Shown: positions 1 through 11,729 of the stretch, piece after piece | Layout: every line of letters begins with the position of its first letter | Numbering within the stretch: the first letter of the stretch is position 1 | From: Dentipellis sp. KUC8613 | Lineage: Eukaryota > Basidiomycota > Agaricomycetes > Russulales > Hericiaceae | DNA length: 64,000 nt | Direction of reading: 5' to 3' | NCBI GenBank assembly: GCA_002286715.1 | Contig: NSJX01000034.1 | Coordinates: forward strand, 124,001-188,000 | Position numbers and translations under genes: made by a program | Notes under the pieces: generated by a model | Databases searched by the model: none | Seen by the model: only the letters and a program-made list of their open reading frames with translations | Told to the model about the DNA's origin: nothing

Positions 1-941
1 AGATCCTACAAACCGCCAGTTCTTCGCTCAAGCATCTCAACCTCTTACACGCGCTGCCATCGGCAGAGGACTCCACGGCCATCGATCCTGTCTCATTACC
101 TCGGCTGGAGACTTTGCAGATTGCGGGCAAAAGCACTGACTGCCTACGCTTCCTGCAGTACCTCAAAACTCCCCCGTCGTGCACTTTGGCTGTGTTCTGT
201 GACCGCGGTAGCGTGAAGGACGTCTGTCATCTGGCAACGTATCTCGGGTCTCAAAGCGCGCGTAATAAAGACACAACGCTTAGACTCGATATATCCGTTT
301 CACATGCTGCAAAGTGGCTCCAGACGGGCACCAGCACTGGAGGTTCTGGAGCAGACACCTATGCTCACGTTGAGCTGCAGACTCCATTTCTAGGGGAAGC
401 TACCAACCGGAACAGGATCTTGCGCGCCTTTTTCAGTGCGTTCGATGAACACGAAAGTGCACTGACGAAAATTATCCTTGCCGACACCCCGTTACCATCG
501 TCAAGGTATTTTCGTGGACGGTTCACCGCCCCGATGCTATGTCAGGCACTGGCGTACCCGGCTCTGAAGCGAGTCACTGCTCTAGTATACGAGAGCTCGG
601 ATTTCGAACCTCTTCTGGCGTTCTTGAAGGTTTCCCGACACTTGCCAAACCTCAAGCTCCTGATGCTCAATCCGAAGATAAACCTCAAGCTGAGCAGGAG
701 GGAGGATCCCAGGGGCGGCATCGGAGATGCCATTGGCGATATGGTCAGAGAGCGGCAGAACAATCAGGTGCCGTTGGAAAGAGTAATGCTGATGCATTCC
801 AACTTCATCAAAGTGGATTTACATCCTGAATGGGCTTCCTTTCTCGCCAAACGTCTCTCGGAGGAAGGTTGGTCTGTCAATTGGGACGGAATGCACCCAG
901 TGCCTGCTCCCCTGGAATTGAGAAATAGCAGAAGCCCGTAA
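1..941 (+). CDS. F-box/LRR-like protein, C-terminal part (5' end outside window)
   Basis: The frame is open from the left edge of the window (first codon at 3) to a TAA at 939-941, so only the C-terminal ~312 residues are seen and no start codon is present. The protein is a divergent paralogue of the F-box protein at 31780-34202: both share the order LPxLxxLQIA, a DIS segment, HVELQTPFL, an F-S-x-F stretch and a YESS/YESG segment followed by a leucine-rich tail. Such fungal proteins usually have an N-terminal F-box that binds Skp1 of an SCF ubiquitin ligase and a degenerate leucine-rich region that selects targets; here the F-box part, if present, is off the window. No frameshift or stop was seen. 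The target is unknown. Assignment rests on the in-window paralogue, not on a database match. Confidence 0.7.
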   Translation, partial: ILQTASSSLKHLNLLHALPSAEDSTAIDPVSLPRLETLQIAGKSTDCLRFLQYLKTPPSCTLAVFCDRGSVKDVCHLATYLGSQSARNKDTTLRLDISVSHAAKWLQTGTSTGGSGADTYAHVELQTPFLGEATNRNRILRAFFSAFDEHESALTKIILADTPLPSSRYFRGRFTAPMLCQALAYPALKRVTALVYESSDFEPLLAFLKVSRHLPNLKLLMLNPKINLKLSRREDPRGGIGDAIGDMVRERQNNQVPLERVMLMHSNFIKVDLHPEWASFLAKRLSEEGWSVNWDGMHPVPAPLELRNSRSP

Positions 942-3900
942 CTATCTACTCGTGCTACCGTACGCGAGTCTTGTCATGTAATTAATCTCAACGAAACCCC
1001 GTATGCGCAGTACTGTACCGTCCCTGTATCCGGTCTCAAAAGTGCTTGATACTTGGCTAGGACTGCAGCTTATAGAATACTTCGCGATCTACAGTTGCCC
1101 CGCAGTGGTACTACGGCTAGGCTGGTGTAATCGATCCGGCAAATTCCGTTCCAACCTCTTCAACCCAAACTCCTGTCATGACAAGACACAACATCTTCGC
1201 TCTCCCAATTATCCATTCATTCAACACTTTCGTCTTTGACCGTCTGTGCGGGGTTAGCAAGTCTTTCATATGCCAATACCAATGAATCGGACTCCCACCG
1301 CGTCCCATGGTTTCGGACTCTTGTGCCTTTCCCGCGACGAAGTCTGTACGCCTGACAATCAGTCGGTCTCCTCGGTGCAGATAACGTTCTGGATTACGTC
1401 TCTGCAGGTGTCAGTGCCAGTAAAGCGGGCTCAGAAGAGATCAGTGTTGCAAATCGACCGGCGCCGCACGTACCGCTACTGTGGAATCGGTATGCTTCAG
1501 CTTATGATGCGCGATGCATTATAACCCGTGGGCCTTTGGCGTACCGGGGCCCTTGCGGTACGTCCTGAGCTGGCAAAGGTTAAATGTGCCCTATTTCTGA
1601 TGGCTGCCAGCAGGTCAGATGCACGCCTCTGCACCTGACCGCGGTGGGCGAAGCCGTTTGGCACAACAGTCTCACAGTCCCACATCATCCTCGCTGCGAC
1701 ATGCTTCAGCCTCTGCGAACAGACCCCGTCAAGCTCGGACCTGGTGCGCATCTAATCTTTGCTCGCCGAAGTCACCAGCACGCGCTGTAAATAGGTCTCA
1801 CCCTCATGCTGCAGAGTGCACCCCGCCCGCAAATAGCCCGTGCTTCTTCGCGCTCTCGGCTCTTCTCCCGCTCGATGACACGCCCTTCCGTTCCCATCGA
1901 AGACGTTGCGCGGGACTCCGAGCTTCCAGATGAACGCGTCTAGGTGCAGGCGCAGGTGCGTCTACGCGTCTCTGGCCGGAGGTGTTTCAGCGGGGGCGGC
2001 GCGTACGTACGCGCGGAGCCGCTTTGGCCTGTCATCCCTGCGATCTGATAGGCTGGATACAAACGCTACCTCTGCGCGAAACCCCAGCCAATTCTGTCTC
2101 TCCGAGTGCGTTCGACCCCGGATCGACAGGCAGCATCGAAGACGCGTCTCGCCACGTTCCGCAGCTAGACTTTGGGGCCAAGGTGTCATAGAAGAAATTT
2201 CGCATTACACGTCCGTGAACTACAGCTACAGAATTATACAACCAGGCCGCGCGTCGTAATTGAATGCACCCGGTGCGTGCTACCTTATTTCCCTCCGCGT
2301 TCCGTTCTGAAACCAAGAAAAGCGCGCCTCCCCGTCATGACGCCCGGCGCGAATACATATAGGACATGACTGTGGGGTAGACTGTGTCAGCGCGGACGCC
2401 ACCAGGCACGCAGGGGACGGGGCGCACACCTCCTGCAGGAGCGGCCTGCCGCTCTAGGCCCTCTTCCACCATCTGCGGGTGGGTGCGCCACCCCAGGCCA
2501 TGTTGTCCTCGTCAAGCATCTCGGCGTAGCCGGGATTCTGCGAACATGCGCGTGATTGGTCAATCGCTGGACTTGCGCTACGAACGGCAATGGGTCAGAC
2601 TTACCGGGACAGGTTTCGTCGGTGACACTTTGCTCCCGGAGAAAGACTAGTGCAAGGCCGCGTGAATACGCGACAAACACGTGCCCTGCGACGGCATATG
2701 AACTCACAAGTGGGACGACCCAAGCTTGAGACGGGTTCACCATCGTGGCAAGCGAATCGCGCGACGACGTAGCCGTCGATGGTACGAAGCTCGTACCATT
2801 CGATGTCTGCCGAATCACACATCCATCAGACAATGGAGATGGGCACGGCATGACAGCACGCACCTTTGACTTGGTCACTTTGCTGGACAAGAATGCACGG
2901 GTCATAGTGGAGTATAAGGGCGGGGGTGGGTAAGTTACACAGTGATGTCAAGTGCGCAGTCAACGCTTGCTCCGAAGCTGTGTGCAGTGGGTGCTAATAG
3001 CGCAGGATATGAGCGTGGCTGTGAGCTGCGATAGGCGATAGGTTGGAGAGTACGGGCGGGGAATCTTGGCTGGTGCAGCGTCCTGCTCTGCCTTTATAGC
3101 TGAAGATGACGGCGACCTCGTGATATCCACTTACGGCATGTCATGACACTGCCCTCGAGCCCGCGTTGTCCTCCATCCCGCCAGCCTCGGAACGCGCGGA
3201 TCGGAACCCGGAATGTCCTGGCGAGGCGCTGGGGAGGTGGCCGAGCGCATCTGGCCTTCCCCTCGAAGCCCGCGGTGACCGTAGCGTGTCTAGCGGTGCG
3301 AAGGAGGGCTATCATGCTCATTCCTGCCTACCTCCGCATCCGCGTCTCGTCGGTGGGTGCGTCATGTCGCTCGTCGGGGAGAGAGGGCTGCTGGCGAGCA
3401 AACAACCGGTGACCTGGTCAAGTGGTTTCAGCCAACGACGACGGTTGCCATATTCGGTGGCTGCACGCTACGACGGGCGCCGCCGCGCGCAAACCGAGGC
3501 GTCCTCTGCGTTGGGCCGGCCACGCTGCGTAGGGGTATGTATTGTTACTGGGATCTTGATCAGCGTCAGGCGTCAGGACCAGGGACGGCGCGCTGGAGAG
3601 GCGTCGTGTGCGTGTGAGCCCGTGGTCTGCTTTCGGGGCGTGTGCTGTTCGCGGTGGTGGGTCGGGTGGGCCTAGAGAGTGGATGCCGCGCTGCTTGCGG
3701 CGCTACCGTCCCATGCGAGAGGGCCCACTGCGTACTCCTGCTGGTGGTGGCGCAAGTCGCGGAGGGTGCTTGGTCGTCGGCGAGACACGGTGGGCGCAGT
3801 GACTTCGAGGATGCCGGCCGCGTTGACTGACCGGGTTGTTAGGCTATTCTGGGCATGTGAAGGAAACGTTGTTTATGGTCATAGCTAAGTGTCTCAGGAC

Positions 3901-4041
3901 AATGCAGAACGTGCTGATTCGGAGGATGACCCATGCATTAGGTCGATGTTGGCGATGCCATAGTATATGGTACACGGGACCGTATGTAATCATTATGCTA
4001 CAATGTTCAACCGATGCATTGACAATTCTGTGCGTATTCTT
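942..4041. other. gene-poor interval, no supportable gene
   Basis: About 3.1 kb with only short, overlapping open frames on both strands. The stretch 3140-3830 is GC-rich and its frames look compositional. One segment, 2745-2933 on the plus strand, resembles an exon: a coherent frame ending directly at a GTAAGT donor (2932-2937). I could not find convincing partner exons. It may be a decayed gene or long UTR/intergenic DNA. Confidence 0.5.
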
Positions 4042-4558
4042 TCACAACCCCAACTGGTCGTTGATGTTAGCCTTCGCTTCGTTCTTCTTCTGTGATGCTT
4101 GCTCTGCGGTCTGCAATACAAACGAAGGTGAGTAATGTAATCTCGGAGATGAATGAAATGACGGTATTGCTGCTGACCTCTTTAGCCTTCGACTTCACGT
4201 CTTCCTTCTTCTGGTCAGCCTGCTCCTTCGTGGTGCCTGCAGAGCACATGAGCACAATCTCTGAGAAAATCAACAAATCCAGGCCCACCCAACGTCGTCT
4301 TCGTCTTCTCTGATACTTCCTGACCAGTCTCGATCGCGGAGGCGAGGCCTTTGCCAACCTTCAGGTTCACCTATCGCCACCGACATCAGGACGTCTTCGA
4401 TATCAAATTCCACGGCAACTGACCTCGTGCGCGACCTCTTTGACCTTCTCCGTCGCCGACTTTGCCACCACGGGCGACGAGTGCACCTGCCTCGCGGCGA
4501 GCGAACGCGACGCGGCGGAAGCCTGCACGCGGGTGATTGCAGCAGCACGTTGATACAT
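4042..4558 (-). CDS. small lysine/alanine-rich protein with mitochondrial-type N terminus
   Basis: Hand-spliced four-exon gene of 114 residues. Exon 1 is 4558-4424 (45 codons, exactly in frame). Three short GT...AG introns follow, and the last exon ends QLGL then TGA at 4042-4044. The N-terminal ~30 residues are rich in Arg, Ala and Ser, lack acidic residues and can form an amphipathic helix, as in mitochondrial presequences. The rest is a charged helix with repeated K-E-x-A/K pairs, resembling late-embryogenesis-abundant-like or other stress-type helical proteins. I do not recognise a named family. The consistent frame across four exons argues that the gene is real. It lies 520 bp downstream of the CofD-like gene on the same strand. 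Function is unknown; mitochondrial targeting is inference. Confidence 0.7.
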
Positions 4559-5078
4559 GTTTATTGACGAAATGAAGTTGGTTGAAGCAAGTTATCGAGT
4601 GGGATGCACGGCGTGTGAGAGGGGGTAATAAAGAAAAGGTTGAAAGGAGTTTCGTTGTTTAAGTATCCAGCGGGAGGTGGTCATGACGTCTAGTTTGGAG
4701 AGTGGAGGCGGCGTGACGTCAGTTTGACCGGGGCGTGTCTTATAAGACCCTTAACATAGGGTTAAGGTCCGGACATATCAAAATATCAGAACATCCTGCC
4801 AATATGCTGCGCTTGATCTTACTTCTGTTTTATAATGAAAGGGACGGCGAGATCGCGCAGAGCATACAGAGGAACAGAAAGAATATTCTTCCGTCGGAGA
4901 GGTAAAAGAAACATGGCGAGTTGACTTCAGTGATTTCTGTTTCAATGATTTCTGTACGGATAGAATTAACAGGACGACCATCCAAAACAAGACCCATTAA
5001 TCGTAGAGAGAAATACACTAGCAAAAAGTATGAGTACTATAGCCCGGATCCCGAAAACTAGAGAACAGAACGGTATAA
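4559..5078. other. intergenic, between small protein gene and CofD-like gene
   Basis: 520 bp holding the promoter of the minus-strand small gene and the 3' region of the CofD-like gene. I see AT-rich sequence and a small 7-bp inverted repeat (4749-4755 with 4761-4767), but no clear TATA box. Confidence 0.4.
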
Positions 5079-7141
5079 TTATAAGTCGGAACCTCCCTTC
5101 AGAATGTCGTCTATAGCCCTCCTTGCGCAAGCAGCGTCATACATCGGCACACCGTCTTTGTCGTGCAGTTCGCCGTCCACGGGTATACATCGCACTCCCA
5201 ATTTCTGCAACAGGGGTCAGAAGAGCGGGTAAGGGAAAGAAGGGAGGGTGCGTACGGTGACGCGCTGCTCATCAACAGAGACTGCTGCGCCGCGCAGATA
5301 CACGAGATGTGTGATAAATGCGGATATTGGATATGTGGTCTCTGCCCCGCTGATCCCGTAGGACTTGATATTGTAATGCGCGTTGAGAGTGTGGGTGATA
5401 GCGCTAGAAAGGCCATGTCAGACGAATATTTGAAGGACCGTAGTTGAGCCATACTTGATATAATCCTCGGCGGTATACCCGGTCGTTTCTCGATCGTTCT
5501 TGGAGTTCACTGCATGTGTGCGTGAGTCTGAATCAAACTTACTATATAGATGGAAGGCTTACAGAACAAGATCTTCGCCTTCAGCGTCTGCGAACGAGCT
5601 ATGGAGGATGCGACGCCGCGTAATGCCAGACATGGGATGATACTGAATTGATCTAAGCCAACGAGGAAGACCAGGTGAACAATTGCGCAGCCTACCTCGT
5701 CCATAATGACCCGCATGAGTACACCAGCATCTCATTCGTGTTGAGACTCGCGAGATAGTCTGGATTTGGGGAAGGGTGGATCTCGTGGCCATACGCGTTG
5801 ATGTAGTACAGCCCTGCGAATTCGATTCATATCAACGCTACTTGTTCTCCATTCGGTTATGGATGCGATCATGACGCACGGGTAATGGGAGACTCGAGCG
5901 CCTCATACTCGTCTTTCTCTTCCGCCGAAAACATGATATTCTTCGAATGCGAGATCGTCGCACCAACGTCACCGTCTGGAGACTCGGGAGGTTCCTCTCC
6001 GTCACTGTAAGCGAGGTTGTCGACCGAATCATCGAACTCCAGTGTAGGCTTTGACACGGGGTGCGAAATCTCGCACTGGCCTACCAGATGCGTGCCATTT
6101 GCCTGTCATACTTCTGAGCTCTCGCCCACCAGGAGCATGAGAGTGAGCAGAAACTCACGAGCTCTGCAGCGATCGTGACGGTGTGATTCGTCACAATGAC
6201 CGGTAGGATGTTCGCCTATGCCGATGGAAGTATCGGGGCAGGATAAGCGGACAGCATGCCATCGTCAAGGCGAAAAGGACGCACTTGACTACCTGTGATT
6301 GACGAGAAGAGGAATATCGCAGACGGAAGTGAACGGAAGAAGCCTTGTGCCGCGGCGAGGAAATAATTCCCGATACTGCGCGTCTGGACTCAACTACTGC
6401 ACAGTCGGCGCGCAGATAACCAAGAGCCGTACCTCCCGTTCACGAATGAGAAACTCTTGTGCGCTCGCCGTAGAACTTCGCTCTCAAAATACACCAGGAA
6501 CCCTGCGGGCTACTTCAGTATCCGAGAGCAAACGAAAGAGACGAAAGCTTACCTCTGATGGTCTCCTTGCGATCATTCGGGATCCCAGCCCATAACGCAC
6601 TCCGGCCCTCAACGATCGCACGCCACTCGTCCCGCGCAGACTGCTCTGACACAGAAGCAGGCAGTCTGTGGGCGAGAAGAATGCGCAGGCGATCGAGTGG
6701 CGAGCCGGGCGGCGCGGGCGGGATGAGACGCACGAGACGCGAGCGGATGTCACCTAACGTGGGCATGTCAATTCTTTGTTCACGGTACGAGTACATCGCC
6801 TACGCACCTATAGACGGCCCTCCCAGCACCCGGATGATCTCACTGGATGATCCTCCGTCGTCCGAAACTGGCAGCACGTAGCAGGCGCGCGTGAATGCTG
6901 CGCAGATCGCGTTACAGCCCGTGCCGCCCGAGATGATCACGAACGACGGCTCATCCGGCTCTGGGGTGTAGATAGGTTGATCTCCTGAGACTAGGGGAGC
7001 GGGCGTGCGGGATCGTGAGGTGGGCTGAGGGTACTGAGGCGAGGCTGAACTAATGGGGAGGTCGAAGACGGAAGAGCCGGGGCTGTTGTGCAGGTCCGGT
7101 GCCAAGAGATGGCTGGTCGCCTGTATTGCTTCTGGTGGCAT
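5079..7141 (-). CDS. CofD/YvcK-like (UPF0052) nucleotide-sugar-type fold protein
   Basis: Multi-exon gene from ATG at 7139-7141 to TAA at 5079-5081, about 470 residues. The family (CofD, 2-phospho-L-lactate transferase of F420 synthesis; YvcK, bacterial cell-wall/gluconeogenesis factor) has a Rossmann-like fold. Near residue 70 stands the phosphate-binding glycine loop VIISGGTGCNAI, followed by PVSDDGGSSSEI, both family hallmarks. Then come DIRSRLVRL, an IGNYFLAAAQG segment, and a C-terminal part with ARSQTLKAKILFLNSKNDRE, NAITHTLNAHY and a final DDIL. Every junction I traced splices in frame, including LF(L)NSKNDRE and SLWTS-IIPCL, so the gene looks intact. The 5' exons (6436-7141) are duplicated at 38787-39498. 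Fungi are not known to make F420, so the substrate is unknown. A TATAAATA lies 33-40 bp upstream. Confidence 0.82.
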
Positions 7142-7756
7142 AGTATTAGGATCTACAGGGTAGGTAGGCTCTGTATTTATAGTGAGTATATAGCGCGAGA
7201 GAACGCTGGAGACCGAACGCTGACAGACGTGTCGGTCAAGGAAACGGGGCGCCTGTTATTCGAACACGTAGGCCAATCAAAACGACTTGACTCCTCCTGA
7301 TAACCGGTCTCATATAGGTATGGAAAGCCCAAGTATGGCTGGGACATAACGAAGGAACTTGCCTGAATACAACGTTGAGCAAGTAAAGCAGAGTCCAAGT
7401 TGCAGTGGAAGGTAAGACGCGGAAGCTGGTCGCCGGCCCGCAACCGGCCCGCCTTCATGCGGGAAGTCCAAGTTCAAATATTTTCAACCAATTTTCAACT
7501 TCGCAGCGGTACTACCGGTACGCAGTACGTGTCAAGCAGGCGAATGCAATGTGATGTACATTCTGACCAGAAGTGTTATCAGATGAACTTGCTATGACAA
7601 GCCCGATTCATTGGTGCAGAGATCTAACGGCAACCTTTCCGTACGCGCAATCCCGGGCCTGATGTCGGAAGATAATACGGAACGTGAACATGCATGAATA
7701 TTAGGAGTAGAAACAATGTGCAATGCTCCAGGTATAACGGCAGTGAAACAAGGATA
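7142..7756. other. intergenic, CofD promoter and FunK1-A 3' region
   Basis: 615 bp inside the left duplication arm. It holds the TATA box of the CofD-like gene and the 3' flank of FunK1-A. The right-arm counterpart differs by several small indels. No other feature seen. Confidence 0.5.
7174..7181 (-). promoter_or_regulatory. TATA box of the CofD-like gene
   Basis: TATAAATA on the minus strand, 33-40 bp upstream of the ATG at 7141. The same site is kept as TATAAATG in the duplicated copy. That spacing leaves a very short 5' leader. Confidence 0.5.
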
Positions 7757-10700
7757 TCATGGGTTGGTTCGAGAAGATGTCCCACCTGTCTTCGGCCTCT
7801 TGGTCGCGGGACGAGTCGGGGAAAGTTGGCTTGGTAGTGCCGTGGAGGATTGGGTGGGTGACGATGCTTCGGCCGATGTATGATAAGTTGTCGAGGCCGC
7901 CTTCGTCTTCGCAGATGGAGAGAAGGACTGCCAAGGGCTGCTCGTCTGACGCTCGACGGGACTGGGAGTACTTGGTGGTGTCCGCACTGGAGCGGGAGGG
8001 AACGGACCAGTGATCTCTTGCGATATCTTGAGTATATCTTTGAGATCCTTCTCGCGCCGAGCTATCTCTTTGTCTGTCAGCTTCTTCGCTTCCGGATCGT
8101 CGTATCGCGTGTTGTGAATCGACTCGAGGGCCTTATCCAGAATGGCGAAAATCTGTTCGTGGATAGTTGCCTGTACCATCGTATGACGGCTGTCACATTG
8201 ATGTGCCAACCAGATAATTGTCCACCATTCAGCGACGAGGTCAGAGAGTCCTTCGAAGTACGGATGGAATTGAGGTATCACTATCTGTTTCATATGTTCA
8301 AATTTCGTGAAAAGCTTCTTCTTGTTTGCGTTCAGCACAGCGTCATTGTCTGCATCGAACAGACAATACACAATCGCATAGAGATCTTTGTTGAAGTTCT
8401 CGTCATCGAGAAGATCGTCGCGACGCGCACCACCGGGGCCTTTCCTGGTGAGGCACAGGTAGAGAAGAACCCAAAAGAAGGATTCAAGATCATGAAGAGC
8501 ATTATGGACGACGAAAGCTGGTCCATCTGGATCGAACTGGTTGTAGGGCTGGTCCGAGAGGATCTCGTAGCTCATGAAAGCTTTGGTACCCTAAGTGTAC
8601 AATGAGTCGGCGAACCCTGTTGTCGAACACGGTCCACTCACAGTTCTTCGTCGAGTCAAAGCTTCGCGATCTATCCATGGCGGAATAGAGCGCTATAGAA
8701 ATATCGTGGGGAGTACATATTGAGTATGCTTCACTCGTACAACAAAGATTGAATTGCTTACCCCAAGCGGCGGACAAGGCATGTGTATATCTTGTCGCGA
8801 CAACTAGCAAAGCATCGTAAATAAGAAACAACCAGCCGACCGACAACTGTCGGGACCTGCCTCATGTCTACTCAGTCGCAGGTCCGGATAGGCCTTTAGG
8901 ATTTCATCGAGATAAAGACCGGCTTTGAAGATGTTCTTGAAGTAGTATGCGAGGGCCGCCACGGCATCTTTGCCCAGCGATACATTCTTTTGTCCTATCT
9001 TGAACATAGTCGCAGAGTCCCTGATGTGTTCATCCATCGAGGGCATTGGCGCAGCAATCGTCACTCGCTCGCTCGTCATTTTTGCATAATCAAGATCGAT
9101 GAGACGTCCACTACAGGCCATGGGGTTGTCGTCGTTTGGACAGATGAGAATATTGCCAGCACTGATATCTCGATGCAATACGCCGCCATACCACAGATAG
9201 CGGTGCCCTAAACAGTCCGGCACTCAGCAACAACGAATCAGTGTAAGCAGCATCGAATTCTCACCTTCAACGGCATCACGAATGCACTTGACGAGCTCTG
9301 GGAGGTCTTTGAAGAATTTCAATGGCCATCCATACGTCTTCATCAGAGTACGCGTTAAGATACGATTAGTAAAATGGGATACTGCTGGCTGAGCGACCGA
9401 GCGTGTTTTACTGGTAATCATAGGAGTATGGAGCGTTTTCTCAGATAAATTGGCCTCGTCATCCCGTTTTCGTTTCATTGCACTGTTGGCGGAGTCCTGA
9501 GCTGAGGTGTTGGTGGAATTGGCGTTGCCGCCCTCCGACTCCAGTCTCGTGGACCCTGACGGAATTGCTTGATGAACTGCGAACGACTCGCCCATCACGC
9601 CACGACGGATAGCGTCCCGGGTATCATCCACTATCCTGAGTGAACTAGCGTCGTCGCTGATACTCATGCAAACGGAGCGTTCGATGTCACAAATATTTGG
9701 AAACAAAGACGAGTCCAGGTGAGCGGACGACTCGATCTGTTCATGTGATTCAAGGTGCGCGACGAATTGTCCCTCGGTCGGTGTTTCTTCCGGGCGCCAA
9801 GCTTGCTTCAGTACGAGACGCTGCAAACACATCGGTTTCTCACTTTCTGTATTGTACAATCGACCACTGACCTGTGGAACTGCGTCAGGCGCACACCCCT
9901 CCTTCACCACGATCCAGACGAGCGTCGCTCGACCGGACATCATAGCCGCGCGAACGATACTCAGAGCGCGAACCGTCAGGTACCACTCGCCTTCCGTAGA
10001 TCCGTCTTCCTTTGGAACAAATATAGCCCAGCGAGTGTCGTAAATCGTCGGACCATAGTCCTCAATCTTGAGGTCCTTGTCGATTGAGTAACGGGCGACT
10101 TTGTCACTATCGCAAACGACTTTCATGGTCGGGTCCCATCCCAATCTCGAAGGATCGAGGCATGAGATTGCCATTATTGTCTGTATGAATCGCTTGGGCT
10201 CCTTGATATAGTTGTTATGAGCCGCAGCACATAGATATATCAGATCGCAACGTACTTTATGAATGTCTATCGGGTTCCTGGTCCCCATAAGCCCAGACCG
10301 ATCGCAGAGCCAGATGGAAAGCTTGGAGCCACAGATAAGGAGTCCAATGACGAATCGACGATCCAGTTGCTCTGCAAGGACCTGTCTCATGTACCGGCAG
10401 AGTTGTTTGATGCCTTGAATGATATCTTGCTCCGAATCTTTCAGCTTGACTTCGACAGGGACGTGCACACGTAACCACCATACACGCAGCTTCTCTTTGA
10501 GATCCGAGCTCTACAAGGATAATCAGATTAGTGCCACGTCTCATCGGTTCCAGGTGACGAAAAGAGTTACTTACACTTTGAGACAGGGCGCGCTCGGCCT
10601 GCTGCTGAACCTCCTTCGCTTCCTCTAACAATTGCGAGGCTTCCTCCGTCTGAGAATTCTCCAATGCATGCCCAGCCGCCTCCCGCCACGCAATGCGCGG

Positions 10701-11393
10701 CTCCTGGCCATGGTCCAGCGTCACATCGAGTTTTGTCGTGGGTGCAAAGGCGCCTGCCGTCAGTGGATCGTCTTTACTCTTCATTATATTTTTGATAACC
10801 TTGGCCGCCTGTTCAGCGTTCTCGAGAGCCTTGCTGAGCCTTTCTGCGAGCGCCTTCACCTCTTCATTGTACTTCGATTCGGCTTCCTCGTCCAGATGCT
10901 TGCTGAGAACCGCTACCAGGTCAGGTCGAATGAGCGCGGTGAACTCGTCGCGAGACGACGGAGATTCATCTGGTCGCGCCTTCCAATATGCATCGTCGAC
11001 CATCAGCGTGATGCCGTTCGGCTGTCTACATTTTGCTAAGATGCTGTTTGCCACCGCCACAATGGGGTCGTAGAGCTCTTTCTCTTTCTTTGGAGACGCG
11101 AGAAAGCGCGTCCATCGGCCATTGTAATAGTCGGGTATCTGTTCCTGAGTGCAGAGGTCATAGATAATGTCTACCTGTCCACTGGGGACGGGAAGGATAT
11201 TAGAGAGGAAGTTGTCGGTGTCTGCGATGAACGTGGACTCTTGAAGCTCCCGCTTTATTTGATCTTCCATGTCAGCGGCCGTGGTACGTTGCTGCGTTTG
11301 AAAGTACTGAACAGAGTCTTTGAGGGCTGTGTCTGCTCGTGGACGAGTGGGTATGGAGTCCGGCTGTGAGTCGTAAGTAGGTATGGTCGCCAT
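7757..11393 (-). CDS. FunK1-type fungal protein kinase, copy A
   Basis: Gene of about 1,090 residues from ATG at 11391-11393 to a stop at 7757. Order: N-terminal helical region with a charged coiled-coil stretch (about residues 170-270, EEAESKYNEEVKAL); a central domain with VEVKLKDSEQDIIQG and IGLLICGSKLSIWLCDRSG; a nuclear-type KRKRDDE linker; then the kinase core with catalytic loop GVLHRDISAGNIL, LIDLDYAK in place of DFG, RTGTKAFMSYEIL and HDLESFFWVLLYLCLTR, all FunK1 hallmarks. The tail is Ser/Thr/Pro-rich. Introns were traced from copy B, including a 54-nt in-frame one (IDIHK/EPKRF). No stop or frameshift breaks the model. FunK1 kinases are expanded in mushroom-forming fungi and linked to multicellular development; substrates are unknown. 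It lies wholly inside the left duplication arm. Confidence 0.88.
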
Positions 11394-11729
11394 AGGAATA
11401 CTAGTGAGAGTACGCGTACCCTTCCAAGAGCGTCAGACTCTTCCTGTATATCTGACTTTCAAACCTTATCGATCTCAGGAATATCCCGCCAGAAATCAGT
11501 ACTTCTTTCAGGTCGAGTCGCGAAAGATGATTCAGACACAGCGTGTTCGACTCGTGGCAGCTCGTGGCGTCCACTCGACGCGTACATTGTTGGGGCACGT
11601 GATGGATTTGATTTGATTATGAGAAGCCAAATCATCGGGTTGCAAGTCTAATTCTATCCCAACCTCGACCTCCGTATGCTAGCACTACTTCGAATAGGCC
11701 ACAAAACCGTGCAGCATACGCTAGACTTT
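11394..11729. other. intergenic, FunK1-A promoter and F-box fragment 3' flank
   Basis: 336 bp inside the left arm, nearly identical to 34203-34545 apart from a few substitutions and a small indel near 11590. No TATA box was evident. Confidence 0.5.

Noticed and set aside
2387..2905. 172-residue minus-strand frame in the gene-poor region
   Set aside because: No motif, biased composition and no splice support.
3166..3675. Overlapping GC-rich plus-strand frames
   Set aside because: Several frames are open at once, with Arg/Gly/Cys-rich translations typical of non-coding GC-rich DNA.
4749..4767. Small CCTTAAC...GTTAAGG hairpin
   Set aside because: A 7-bp stem is expected by chance in AT-rich intergenic DNA; not telomeric repeat.
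7880..8605. 241-residue plus-strand frame, also seen at 37334-38059 on the minus strand
   Set aside because: Antisense of the FunK1 C-terminal exon; kept in both copies only because the DNA is duplicated.
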